DNA of 64,000 nucleotides from Riptortus pedestris. Its lineage: Eukaryota > Arthropoda > Insecta > Hemiptera > Alydidae. A model generated the notes under the pieces. The model saw only the letters and a list, made by a program, of their open reading frames with translations, was not told where the DNA came from and did no database searches. Shown here one piece after another: positions 23,080-32,853 of this stretch. The position numbers were made by a program, and so were the translations under genes. The stretch's first letter is position 1, and every line of letters starts with the position of its first letter. The stretch is taken from contig CM032233.1 in NCBI GenBank assembly GCA_019009955.1, forward strand, positions 67,452,501 through 67,516,500, read 5' to 3'.

Positions 23080-23990
23080 CAGATAAAAGGGTGTCGGAAT
23101 GTGCGTCGTCAGCTACACAGCTGTCTCATTAAGTAATCGGTCGAGTTCGTTCATTATATCAGTTTCAGTTATGTTCATTAATTGGTCAGGTGGGGATTTC
23201 GAGAAAGTGCGTCCGCAACAAAATTTGTTTTGCCTTCGATGTGTTTTATTTCAAATTCGAAATCGGCTAGTTTGGAATATCCATTTCATTAACCGTGTAT
23301 TTCCATTTTTCATTGTAAAAATCCAAGTTAGTGGTTTGTGGTCCGTTTGGTAAAATAAAATGTTTACCATATAAGTAGGGTTTGAAGTGATTGCAGGCCC
23401 AAAACTACAGCCAGTAATTCTTTTTCTATTGTTGAATACTTGTTTTCAGTAGGAGAGAGTGTTCGAGAGCCGAATGCAATAGGGTGATCTCGTCCTTCAG
23501 AGATTTGGGAAAGTACAGCCCCTATTGCGACATTACTTACTTGCGTCGGTTGTCAAATGTAAAAGGAATGGTTCCAATTTGGTAATTGTAGTATTGGTGC
23601 GTTATGTGATCATATTTTTTAGTGTTGTAACGCAGTCTTTAAAGTCTGAAGAGAGTAGCGGTGTTTTCCGTTTTTTAAGAGCGTTCGTTTAAAGGTTTTT
23701 GCAATGTGTGCGTAATTATGAATGAAACGTCGGTAGTATCCTGTAAGTCCAAAGAAATTGACGAATTTGTTTTTCGGTCGTTGGTAGAGGGAATTCTGTG
23801 ATAGCTTTAATTTTGTCAGGGGTTTTGGTTTAAGTCCTTCGCCTGATACTATGTGTCCGAGAAATGGTAAATCCCTGTCTTTATAAATTCAGTTTTTGTC
23901 AAGTTGTATTGTCAAGTTATGTCTATGGAGGGCATCAAATACGTTTGAGAGGTGTACAAGGTGGTCTTTCCGCAGTTTTTGAATACACTA
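23080..23990 (-). pseudogene. pol: Gypsy pol: thumb and RNase H region, broken
   Basis: No long frame survives, but pieces are readable on the minus strand. Near 23400-23500 there are [10 protein letters not shown] and [15 protein letters not shown], the conserved Gypsy RNase H start, where the Glu of EKELLA is catalytic. Near 23830-23900 there is a piece matching the RT-connection region with a conserved FLGH-type segment disrupted. Frequent one-base indels separate the pieces. Confidence 0.7.
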
Positions 23991-23998
23991 TAATATCG

Positions 23999-24346
23999 TC
24001 AATATAGACGATGGCATTTTGGTACATTTTGGATAGCCATGTTCATGGCTCTTTGAAAGGTGGGGGGTCCGTTTAACACGCCGAAGGGGAGCCGGAGAAA
24101 TTCATAATGATTATTGTCTGTACTAAATGGTGTCAATGGTATCGAGTCATCTGTCAGTTCAATTTGGTGAAATCCACTCGTTAAGTCTATAGTTGAAAAA
24201 TATTTTGCACCTGTTAGTTGATTTAATAAATCTTCTATATTAGTAAGGGGGAATTTGTCTGTCACTGTTTCGGCATTGAGTTTCCTATAGTCTATTACCA
24301 TTCTTACTTTTCTTTCCCCACTAGCGTCAGTTTTTTTTGGTACCAC
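23999..24346 (-). pseudogene. pol: Gypsy pol: reverse transcriptase core, broken
   Basis: The 115-residue frame shows successive reverse transcriptase motifs: VPKK..., VRMVIDYRKLN, FPLTNIEDLL, FSTIDLTSGFHQI and FLRLPFGVLNGPPTFQRAMN. The catalytic YIDDI motif lies just downstream (about 23995-24010) but in a different frame, which shows a frameshift directly before the active site. The enzyme would copy element RNA into DNA in cytoplasmic particles. The order of motifs and the spacing are those of Ty3/Gypsy. Confidence 0.9.
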
Positions 24347-24949
24347 CCAAATGGGAGAATTAAAAGTGAATTTGCTTTTCGCGAATTATTTTGGCTTTTA
24401 ACAATTTTTGTCTACTTCATCTTGGATATCCTGCTTAAAGTGATTAGGATATCTATAATTTCTTTGTGTATATGGGTCTGTCCAGTTTTCAATTCAAAAT
24501 TTTATGTTTGAGTAAGTTAGTCGCGGGTAAAGGTTCATCTTCTTTTTTTATTAGTTTCGGGTATTTTTGTAGTATATTACCAGCTTTTGTCCGATACTTC
24601 ATCGTCTAAAATGTTCGTGTCTTATTTAACGATTTTTATTTCACACTTTTATTTATATGATATAGCTCATTTTCTTTAATTAAGTTATCTTTTATTCTTA
24701 TTTTTTTTATTTAATAAACTTATTTTTATTTTCATCACAATCTATCGTGCATTTCAATTCTTTTAATGTTTTCATAACCGATCAATATATTAACTTATCA
24801 CTAAATGAAATATGTTAAAATTTAACTTTAACTTCACTCATTTAGTCCCAGAAATGGAGCAAGGTTAATCTCAGTAGTCTGAGTGCCCTTATCGCGTCCC
24901 CTACTGGTGTTTTTAACGAAAAAAAGTCTTCCGAATTTTATTTTTATTT

Positions 24950-26172
24950 CCCTCGGGTAAGGAATTTGGGGTTAATGTAGTTTTTTTGAATGATCCGGTG
25001 TCGAGTAGCCAGTCTGTCCGATTTTATCAGTAAAATGGGGTAAACTTTCTGTCAGTGCTAGGGTAAAATTCGGGGCGGTGCGTGTCCTATGTCTAAAAAA
25101 TGATCGAACTTGGTCATGAGTGTCGACATTTTTTCTTCAAGTTTAGTTTAGTCGGACTCGTCTGCCGGGTTGTGGTCAATGTGATTTACATTATTAGATC
25201 TTACTGTCCTCATGGACACAGTGTTTTGTGACTCGTGTTTTTGTGTGGTTTGCCCCTGAAAAAAATTTTCCTGTTTTTTTTTGCATCCCAAGGTACGTTA
25301 TAAATTGGGACTAGTCTCGTCTGTCTTCACTATAATGTCGTGGTTTGAGGGTTTTGATCATGTCTGTCCCAGACAGGTCGTTGCCACCTGTAGTCTGGTT
25401 CTTTAGGTCGGGGTTCATAGTGTAATTGGTTGTGATAGGGTCGTTCATAGTCGTGTCGAGTTTATAATAGCTGGGGTATTGTTTTGGTCTGTAAATCGTA
25501 TGTTGGGTGGACGTTAAATTGTTTTTGGGCTTTATGCTGCTGATATTTGTCTCGGTCTTTCTGTCATAGGTTGTGATTATATAGTCTGTCAATAATTTGG
25601 TGCAGCTTTCATTTTGAAGTGCTTGTCGCACGTCCACCTATGTCGTCCCAATTTCATGTGTCGTAAAAAGTTCCGCTAAATCTTTGTGTAAATGTCTGAG
25701 TGTATGATATATAGATGTCTTTGTCTTTAATTTTCATATAGTTTGTCTAAATTAGCTTCATCAAGCGCGGCTCGAGCACATAAGAGAGCCCTAATCCCTT
25801 CAAGTCTTTCAATGTACTGTAGTGGTGTTCCTGTCGGTAAGGTATTGTTTGGAAAATTTCGGATGTGAGCTGTTCGCATGTTTCTAGTGTCCTTATATTC
25901 TTGTTCAAGATAAGTTAAAAAGGTCAGGAACAGAATTTAAAATCATTAAGAATAAGGCATCGATTTGGCGGGCCATCTAATCTCGCTTGCACAGCGTTTA
26001 GTAATCGTCCGTGATTTTTGGTCTTTTAATTGATTGTCTTTGTGGCATACTTCATTATAAATTTTCCTAACAATTTTGCAAAAATAAATTAAATCCTCTG
26101 GATTTCCGTCATATCGCGGAATATATATTAATGTCCAAGTCGGTTATGCTGTATGTGGTCATGTTTTTTACT
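24950..26172 (-). pseudogene. gag: Gypsy gag region, broken
   Basis: A Gag-like start is visible at about 26172 on the minus strand (MTTYSITDLD...). A frameshift soon follows, after which another frame shows the D-G-N-P-E-D-L pattern typical of insect Gypsy Gag. A further open stretch (25637-25311, 108 residues) is rich in Tyr, Thr and Asn and may be from the C-terminal half. No Cys-His zinc knuckle is seen, as expected for many errantivirus Gags. The boundary with pol is approximate. The region carries many short indels and is not expressible as it stands. Confidence 0.55.
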
Positions 26173-26650
26173 TGTTGTTTGTTCTAGTAAGGTGTCCTGC
26201 TAGTATCGGTTAGGTCAAATGTGTCGTCTTTTTTGTCTATTTTGTTGTAGTCTGTCAGATAAGTTAGGCATTAATCAATTTTTAAAAAAATTAATTAAAA
26301 TTACTTAAAAATAAAAATTAAAAAATTTTAAAAATAAAGTTGTTACAAATCAGAAAAAAAAAAAAAAATGTTTGCCTTTGAAGGATGCTACATATATGTT
26401 AGTTACCTCCAAAGTCCTTTTTAAAGCCAACGGTGTCTTCAGCCTGATGATAAGGGTTCTTGACGGGAAGAGTTTAAAAACTCCAGCATGCTACCAGATT
26501 CCAGATCCTTTTGCTTCCGCTATTTTCGTCGGGTCCTCTTGAATCGGCAAAAAAATAAAAAAAAAAAAAACGTCTTCACGATGTTCAGTAAGCACTTAAA
26601 CTTTTCACTTGAACTTTAAAATAGAAATAACTTACGGCTGTGTCCGTCCC

Positions 26651-26667
26651 CACAATTTCGGGCGCCA
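26651..26667 (-). promoter_or_regulatory. Gypsy primer-binding site
   Basis: Directly after the 5' LTR, the minus strand reads TGGCGCCCGAAATTG. The first eleven bases are complementary to a tRNA 3' end of the ...UUCGGGCGCCA type (lysine-tRNA-like). It overlaps the last LTR base, as is common in this group. Confidence 0.75.
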
Positions 26668-26855
26668 ATTACAAACTTCCGACACACGTAAGCTTAAAAA
26701 AAAACTTTTATTGGTAATTTTACAATGAATAGAGATGTTACATGTACGGTAGCTGGGATACAACTGACTGAGGAGTAGGAGGGGACGGGGTTTATATAGG
26801 AGGAATGGTGAAGATTGCTGAGTCGGCGGCTTGGTGTACATCTTGGGACTTAACT
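26667..26855 (-). repeat. Gypsy element 5' LTR (189 bp)
   Basis: Same sequence as the 3' LTR with one extra T. The TATA box is at 26798-26791. Confidence 0.93.
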
Positions 26856-26877
26856 GACGTCTTTTTCTCTCTCCAAG
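26856..26877. repeat. Inverted 22-bp arm of hAT palindrome, right
   Basis: GACGTCTTTTTCTCTCTCCAA plus G, the partner of 19801-19822. The arm starts exactly at the Gypsy LTR boundary. Confidence 0.85.
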
Positions 26878-27286
26878 TAAATCCATTCTTCTTGTTTTAA
26901 TTTGCGCGAAAAGATCTATAATTTTCTCCTTGATCTCTGGATGAGAACTGAGAAAACCAGCACTCCAGGGTCGGTACTGCTGGAACGACAGTGCTCTCTC
27001 CCTTGCAGCCTCGTGTGGACCTTCCTGGGTACGCATGCGCACAACAGCCAAACACCTCTCCACTGGAACTGTAAAGCGTACAGTTCCATACAAAGATTTT
27101 TGTATCTTTTTTCATAAACTGGAGGATGGTTACTGCATTAAGCTAAAGGATTATATATAATACAAGTATAAAGAAAGAATTAAAGAAAAATGGCTCATTA
27201 TATTAAATGTTATAGATAATATCAAGTGGAAATCGGGGGTGCTGCAGTTCCACAGTGCCTATACGCGAGCCACCACTGCACTCCAC

Positions 27287-27544
27287 CTAAAAGTATTTCA
27301 TTATAAAGGGATGTACAATACCATCATTCAAATGCATCTTATCACAACCTGTCATAGAGCATAATAGAAAACAAAACATCATTCCACGATAAACCACATA
27401 TATGTGTTCCCTAATAGGTACGGCGAAACTTGAAGTATTTTATTTCCGTGCTTCTCTAAACCGATGTAAAGGGGAAGCGCACAAGAAGACGTTAAAACAG
27501 TCTTAATTACTAAATGTTATCATTTTTAGTCCAGTGACTCTGGC
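27287..27544. other. No recognised gene
   Basis: Unique-looking AT-rich flank of the hAT element. Confidence 0.4.
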
Positions 27545-28541
27545 AAATTTCCTTTACTTGAAATTAGCTATTGTGGTTGTACTCATTACGAAATTATTGA
27601 AAAACGTTTGTTTGTTTGTTGAATTTTGGTCAAAAAACATCACGGTCATCAACACTCTTCAGACAGTATTTGAGTTACCCGATCATGGGTAATCGCAAAC
27701 ACTAGCACGCTAGGCCGACTTTTTAAATTATTATGTATAATTTTCTTTTACTTTCTGTTTTTATTTCCCCCCCCCCCCTTTGATTTAATTAGACTAAACC
27801 TATGGGCTATTAATACAACAAACAATGGCATTAGGGCTATTTAAAAAAAATTAAAAGTCTTCAAATGTCCATCGATGGATCCTACGTAGGAAATGACGAA
27901 TCCGTTAAAAATTATATATATATAAAGATTGAGATTTTATTCTTGACACGAAAATGTGTATTTGATCTATACCATTCTCAGTATTTAACAGTTTCATTCT
28001 ACACTAATGATAATACTCTTTAATGCGAGTTAAAGCGTTGATCTTTATCTCACATGGCAAACCTAGAGTGGCGAGTTCGATTCTCGCCTGAGCAAAGGAA
28101 ATTATTTAGTGACGAAATTCATTAAATAATATCCTAAAATCCCACCCTGGCTAGAAAAGGGTGGTAACCTGTAGATAACCCGTCCCAATTAGCCTGAGTT
28201 GCAAAAGGTGGACGTTAATAAATAATAATAATAATAATAATACTCGTTAATGGCCGAAATCGGACCATGAATAGTGGTGGGGGGTTAGAGGAAAGGGAAA
28301 TTCGAAAATTCAATATATCTCCGTTATTATGAGTCGGATGGAAAACGGTTATAGAACCAATCTTGTTAAAAGACTGATTTTCAATACATTGTTAAATAAA
28401 TATTTAGCGAGTTATTCTTTCTCCCTTGCTTTCAGCCTTAAGCAAACCTCCACTTCTACTCATTTATTTAGAAATAGAGAATATATGGTTAGATGAGATC
28501 AGCATTTGGGAAATCTGCTTAATTTCCGCATTCTTTGGGAT
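27545..28541 (+). mobile_element. HINE copy, decayed, with nested SINE
   Basis: The 5' palindrome is decayed ('aaatttcctttacttgaaattagctattg', 27545-27574), followed by foreign sequence and then the 5' block near 27859 (CAAATGTCCATCGATGGATC). A long-core version follows, split by the SINE at 28026-28237, to the 3' end GGGAAATCTGCTTAATTTCC at about 28510-28530. The terminal hairpin is decayed. Confidence 0.6.
28011..28252 (+). mobile_element. tRNA-derived SINE with (AAT)n tail and target duplication
   Basis: The body contains GCGAGTTCGATTCTCGC (28071-28087), which is a perfect TPsiC-arm hairpin with a B-box (GTTCGATTC). The 3' region reads CCCGTCCCAATTAGCCTGAG, then 'ttgcaaaaggtggacgttaat' and an (AAT)n tail. 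Flanking copies TAATACTC(T/G)TTAATG at 28011-28025 and 28238-28252 are a 15-bp target duplication with one mismatch. A second copy lies on the minus strand at 58690-58905 and short 3' pieces lie at 38962, 51158 and 55925. It is transcribed by RNA polymerase III if active and moved by a LINE partner. Confidence 0.82.
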
Positions 28542-29676
28542 TAGTGCAAGATGCGTACGTACAAGCGTACAGACGTCGCTCCAAAGCTAATCAACATTGG
28601 GTTCAGGAAGGCTCAAAACCGAAATCCTAAATCTAAATATACACCTACAGTTTTTAATGGGAATCATTTTCATAATATCCTGCGCCAGATCGATGTAAAA
28701 TTTGAAGAAATTTATTAACAATTTTGGCCACCTTATAAAGATTTGTGTTTATTTATTTTTCATATATTCTAGTATTTTTGAGAGGAAACCCCAAAAATAG
28801 GAGGTCGTGATTTGGACCTCAGCTGAGAAGTGGTTTGAACTCCCTGAATTAAAAAAAAGAAGAAAAAAAAAGTATTTTACTGGGATAAAGTGACCAAATC
28901 AAGAAATTTTTTAAATTGAATTAGTTCAATATTTTTAATCATCGTTTTAGAACCATTCCAATATCAGTAAAGCCATCGTTGGACTCTCTCACAGAAAAGT
29001 TTTGGAATACTCTCTTTGGGAATTTAAACGATAATTAAAAATGAAATTTTTTGGAACTGTAGTGGATCCGCCAAATTATAAGCTGAAATTAGCCACTAAT
29101 GAAACTGAAATACATATTTGTGGCAAGTTTTTAAAAAAAAATCCTACCAAACTTTTGGAAGCTATTTTGGGCCCATCATGTCTGTTTTGCTGAACAAAGT
29201 TAGTTTACTCTGCAATACAACAACATTGTCTCTTTATATCTTTAAAGAAATACGATAACTTTTAGATTTTTGCTGTAGCCAATATCGATCTGCCATTTAT
29301 TTTCACTGTTATCACAAGGTCATATTCGAAATCAGCACCTTCAAAAATATAAAGTTTCAAATTTTCTGTTAACTCAAATCATTCTTTCATATTTTGGGGA
29401 CGAATCTGGGTCACTGGCCCCAATGTGCATCGTGTCATTGCATGCGAAATGAAACCTTTGAATTAGTTGTTCGCTTGTGCTGGTTGGGTGTTCCATGCCC
29501 TTCACATTTCAAAGTTCCCTATACATAAATACCTCAGGAGGTTAAATCCGGCTCTTAGCTAGCCATGATACTACCCAGTAACGTCTAAACCCATCTCTGG
29601 GGAACTTTAAATTCGGTAACTCCGTAATGCCAAGTCTGCACTGAGCTAGACATGCTTTTCGATTCACTGCCTAATT
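28542..29676. other. Old repeat DNA, no gene
   Basis: The minus-strand start near 28848, CAGGGAGTTCAAACCACTTC, followed by 'tcagctgaggtccaaatcacg', looks like a hAT-type end, but I found no partner. 28560-28660 shares a few words with repeat X. The remainder to 29676 shows no coding motif. Confidence 0.35.
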
Positions 29677-30250
29677 AGCAGATTTCCCTTAAGGGAAATC
29701 AGCTATTGAGGTCGTACTCATGACGCGATTTTCGAAAACTTTTTTCAAATGTCCATCGATCCTACCCAGGAGATGACGAAAATGAGGTCCATTCAAAATT
29801 ATAAATATATTTGTCTGTTAACGCTCTAGCGGTCGCAATTTTTGTTTGATCGTTACCAAACTCGATATTTAAACGTTTTATCCAAAAAGACAGATCAAGT
29901 TCGTTAATGGCTGAAATCGGACCAGTGGGAGGGGAGGGGATTTAGAGGGGGGATTTTCGAAGATTTGAAATATCTCCGTTACCATACGTCGGATCAAAAA
30001 ATTGTATAGATTAAATTTAAATTAAATTTACTATAAATATTGTTCTATAGATTTATTCTCTATCTTGAACACTAACCGAGATATTTGCATTTTTATTAAT
30101 TGTAGACCGATAACGGATGATTGAATTTCCCGCCAAAAGCTAGTTCGCCCATTTGCCGTAATTGTTCGGGTCTCCTATGGAGATTTCTCTATTGTATAAC
30201 TTCACGTGGGAAATCTGCTTAGTTTACGCAGCCCCTGCGTGACGGACTTT
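29677..30250 (+). mobile_element. Complete short HINE copy (best reference copy)
   Basis: All parts are present in 574 bp: 5' AGCAGATTTCCC (29677), the palindrome GATTTCCCTTAAGGGAAATC, the 5' block ending 'gaaaatgaggtccattcaaaattata', a minimal TA tract, the core from TCTGTTAACGCTCTAGCGGT, the 3' subterminal repeat GGGAAATCTGCT, the hairpin ACGCAGCCCCTGCGT (about 30227-30241) and GACGGACTTTT. No open frame. Subterminal inverted repeats, an internal microsatellite and a 3' stem-loop are the documented plan of Helentron-associated elements (DINE-1/HINE). Mobilisation by a Helentron elsewhere in the genome is inferred. Confidence 0.85.
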
Positions 30251-30429
30251 TTTCTCTTGGCGATGTACTGACATTCCACCCAGTTGACGAATCAGTTACT
30301 TTTGTACTGTTTGGAAGACATCTGGCGTGGACTCCACTTTTTTGAGCTCCTATGTGTTTAAATAAACAAAATATCCTGTTGCGGATCATGTACGATTTCA
30401 ATTACATTTACAATTGCGGATATGCTAAA

Positions 30430-30770
30430 CGATATCACCGTTCCATCGCTTAACAACAAAACATTTCGTGGAAATAATTTATAGATCTTTTCGTGATTAA
30501 CAAAAATGGTTCTATACAAATTGTTTGCGTCTATAAACCCCTCTCCTTTAGTTGATTTTAATCAAAACAGGAGGTGCGCAACTAGACGACATAAAATTTT
30601 TAAATATGAAATTTCAACGATATTAAGATTAGTCGTTATTGCGAGATACATCTGTTCCTACGACCCCACGTGACCTCAAAACTAGACGTACTAGGTTCAA
30701 GGAAGGTCTAAACGGATAATTCTGTTGAAATCTGAAAACCCAAACTTTTCGTGATTATAAAATCGTATAG
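30430..30770 (+). repeat. Unclassified interspersed repeat X, copy 2
   Basis: Colinear with 9830-10180: 'atagatcttttcgtgattaacaaaaatgg', 'cctttagttgattttaatcaaaacaggagg', 'gaaatttcaacgatattaag' and 'gataattctgttgaaatctg'. Confidence 0.5.
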
Positions 30771-30779
30771 TACGTGGGA

Positions 30780-31090
30780 AACGGCTAGTGGGAAAGAATT
30801 AGGCGAGAAGAAATTTAAATTTATGCTATTGTACACATTTTTTTCAGTCTGCAGTAAACCCCCACTGCTTACTCTTCGGTTTTTGTTTTAAGCCATTATA
30901 TCACAGAACGCCTAGTGACGACCGAAAATTCCACGAACTGTTTATAAAGGGTGCCTACTAAGGGTGAAATTGGGAATATAATATGAGATGAGTTTTCATG
31001 ATGCCATTTAAAACAAAAAAAGAAGAAAAATACAAATGCCAGCGATCCGGCCTAGATGACGAAAATGAGGTGCGTTCAAAATTTGTTATA
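30780..31090 (+). mobile_element. HINE fragments
   Basis: A core piece ('ttcagtctgcagtaaacccccactgcttactc', 30844-30880) and, in abnormal order, a 5'-block piece (CGATCCGGCCTAGATGACGAAAATGAGG-like, 31042-31075). Rearranged remnant. Confidence 0.5.
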
Positions 31091-31279
31091 TATTATATAT
31101 TTTCGGTTGGCATTATAGACTTAGAGACCTTGAGACTCGAAATCAGAGTTTTACGTAGGGAATTATCAATTCGACGTAACATCCCGTTAATGGGAGGAAT
31201 GAGTTGCCTCCAGTACTAACTGGCCTCAATATGCCCGGGGAGCTTTTTCATCCATATCTTTCTTGTGGACGGAATCTAA

Positions 31280-32077
31280 AGCCTAATCCACACCTGTAGA
31301 CCATGTTGCGCGATTTGTCTATAGACCGCCTAGAGACGGTTTCGAGAGACGGTCTATAGACTGCCTAGAGACACCGTTCATTGTGTCGTCTAGTGTCCAC
31401 ACTAAGATATAAATTTCTCAGTCCCATGTTCACTGACTGCCATGGAGGACTTTGTTTTGTGTGGAATGAGTTCCTGCTTAGTGGTAATTATAAGTGAAAG
31501 AACACGAAAACGTAAATATTAGTGGACGCGCGAAGTACTTTCAGAAGGGCCTGGATTCGGTAAAGCTCTATTAAGTAAATTAAGATTGGAAGACGCCATG
31601 GGTTTTCGGAATTTTACCCGGCTGGCGACTACTGATTTTGAAGACTTGCTTCTGATGGTTGGAAGAATAATAATGAAGCAAGATACAAAGTTTAGGGAAA
31701 CCATCCCAGTTTCTCTTCGACTGGCAGTCACACTGCGTTTCCTAGCAAGTGGAGACTCATTCACGAGCCTCATGTACACCTTCAGAATATCAAAGTAGGC
31801 AATATCGAAAATGGTACCAGAGGTCTGCGAAGCAATTAGCTGGAAATAGATTGAAGATGTCTCGTCTCTAGACGCGGAGTACGTCCAAAATGTTGCGCAA
31901 TATGTCTAACGTTGCATAAAGTCTTCCATTCCAATCGGGAGACCTTAGACCTGCGATTTTTGGTATCGCAACAAGCCCGTAGACGGAGATCGGTCTATAG
32001 ACCTGTCTACGTATACAACCTGAGACGCGTCTCAGAGACCAAAATCGCGCAACATGTCTACTAGTGTGGACTAGGCT
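31280..32077 (+). mobile_element. PIF/Harbinger remnant with TAA target duplication
   Basis: The left end AGCCTAATCCACACCTGTAG and right end (complement AGCCTAGTCCACACTAGTAG) are terminal inverted repeats continuing into ATGTTGCGCGATTT. TAA flanks both sides (31277-31279 and 32078-32080), the 3-bp duplication typical of PIF/Harbinger. The 798-bp body keeps only the N-terminal part of the transposase. A short motif GTCTATAGAC recurs several times inside the left end (31316-31361) and once near the right end. Confidence 0.9.
31442..31850 (+). pseudogene. PIF/Harbinger transposase N-terminal remnant
   Basis: Reading from the ATG at 31442, the frame gives ...RTRKRKY, a TAG, then WTREV and LLSKLRLEDAMGFRNFTRL, TTDFEDLLLMVG, KQDTKFRETIPVSLRLAVTL and RFLASGDSFTSLMYTFRISK, then a second TAG followed by AISKMVPEVCEAI. 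This is the conserved N-terminal region of insect PIF/Harbinger transposases. Both stops sit where a Trp (TGG) and a Gln (CAG) codon are usual, so each needs one base change. The catalytic DDE domain is absent because the element is internally deleted. Confidence 0.8.
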
Positions 32078-32189
32078 TAAGAGTCACAAACGTTAATCAT
32101 CCCGAGGGACTGTCAGACGATCATACTCCCTAGACTCCCGTCAATCTACAAGTGCCGTGACACTAGCGCGCTCTGGTAGCGAACTGGTC

Positions 32190-32275
32190 GACTTATGTTC
32201 TCCCATGACAGGGATCGAACCTGTACCTAACTTTACCGTCTGCATACTGAGAGTAGTATGTAGATTTATCAACGC
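32190..32275 (-). repeat. tRNA-like SINE head (possible)
   Basis: On the minus strand, ACAGGTTCGATCCCTGT (about 32230-32214) forms a perfect 5-bp TPsiC-arm hairpin with a B-box. Upstream, CTCTCAGTATGCAGACG resembles an A-box. No complete cloverleaf and no tail were found. Confidence 0.35.
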
Positions 32276-32379
32276 CATAACCCGCATGTAAATATGCTTA
32301 TACTTATAATATAATTTGCCCAGCAGTAGTAATCTGTATTTGATTAGAATTGCGATAAATTTAATTTTGACATTGGTTT

Positions 32380-32852
32380 TATCTAATACGAAATATGAAG
32401 GTCGTTAACGGTTCAAATAAAAGAAGAAGGTGTTTAGAGAGGGGAAAACTATAAATTGAAAATATCTTCGTTATTACGTGCCCGACGAAAAGATTTATGT
32501 AACCAATGTAGTTGAAAATTTGATTTTCTACAATAGTTACCCTAACTCTTCTATGTACCAAGATATTTTTATTTTTCGTTTTCCTACTTTTGTAAACCAC
32601 CACTTCTACTCATTTTACATTGTGGTAACGATAATACCTCAAAGCGTTTCATTTCATTTGTCGGAACGAACCAAGGAGGTTCTACAGTCTCCAGATAATG
32701 TCATTAACATCTCATTTACAGCTTCAATTTCAAATTCTGTTTACATAGGCTCTTTATCAAGTAAAAATGGATATCTGGCCCTGTCAAATCTGCATCTTGT
32801 ACAGCACGAAGGGAATCTGCCTAGTTTTCGCAGTTCTTGCTTAACGGACTTT
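32380..32852 (+). mobile_element. HINE core and 3' end
   Basis: Core from the 'ctataaattgaaaatatcttcgttattacg' segment to the 3' end GGGAATCTGCCTAGTTTTCG, 'cagttcttgcttaacggactttt'. The 5' end is lost. Its last T run is immediately followed by the 5' end of the next copy. Confidence 0.75.
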
Positions 32853-32853
32853 T

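Larger units (their letters stand above)
19859..26855 (-). mobile_element. Ty3/Gypsy LTR element with env (errantivirus-like)
   Basis: Complete layout on the minus strand: 5' LTR (26855-26667), primer-binding site, gag, pol (reverse transcriptase, RNase H, integrase), env, polypurine tract GGGGGAGG (20047-20056) and 3' LTR (20046-19859). LTRs begin AGTTAAG and end TAATT, as in insect errantiviruses. The coding region is broken by many frameshifts, although the two LTRs differ by a single base insertion. The element interrupts a palindromic part of a hAT element. GAC occurs on both sides, but a full 4-bp duplication is not clear. Confidence 0.92.
19540..27278. mobile_element. Short hAT-type element hosting a Gypsy insertion
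   Basis: The left end CAGTGGCGGCTC (19540) and right end (complement CAGTGGTGGCTCG, ending 27278) are hAT-type terminal repeats. CACTCCAC flanks both sides (19532-19539 and 27279-27286), a perfect 8-bp target duplication. Without the Gypsy element (19859-26855) the hAT is only about 740 bp. It carries an 80-codon open stretch on the minus strand near 26856-27093 with no recognised domain, so it is non-autonomous. Confidence 0.88.

Noticed and set aside
28840..28850. hAT-like terminus CAGGGAGTTCAAACC on the minus strand
   Set aside because: No partner terminus and no 8-bp duplication found, so it is not called as an element.
31041..31080. CRISPR-like regular spacing of short repeats
   Set aside because: The repeated words are HINE 5' blocks kilobases apart. 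There is no array anywhere in the window, and the DNA is clearly eukaryotic.
32190..32275. Functional tRNA gene
   Set aside because: The TPsiC arm is perfect, but no acceptor stem or anticodon arm can be drawn. At most it is a SINE head.
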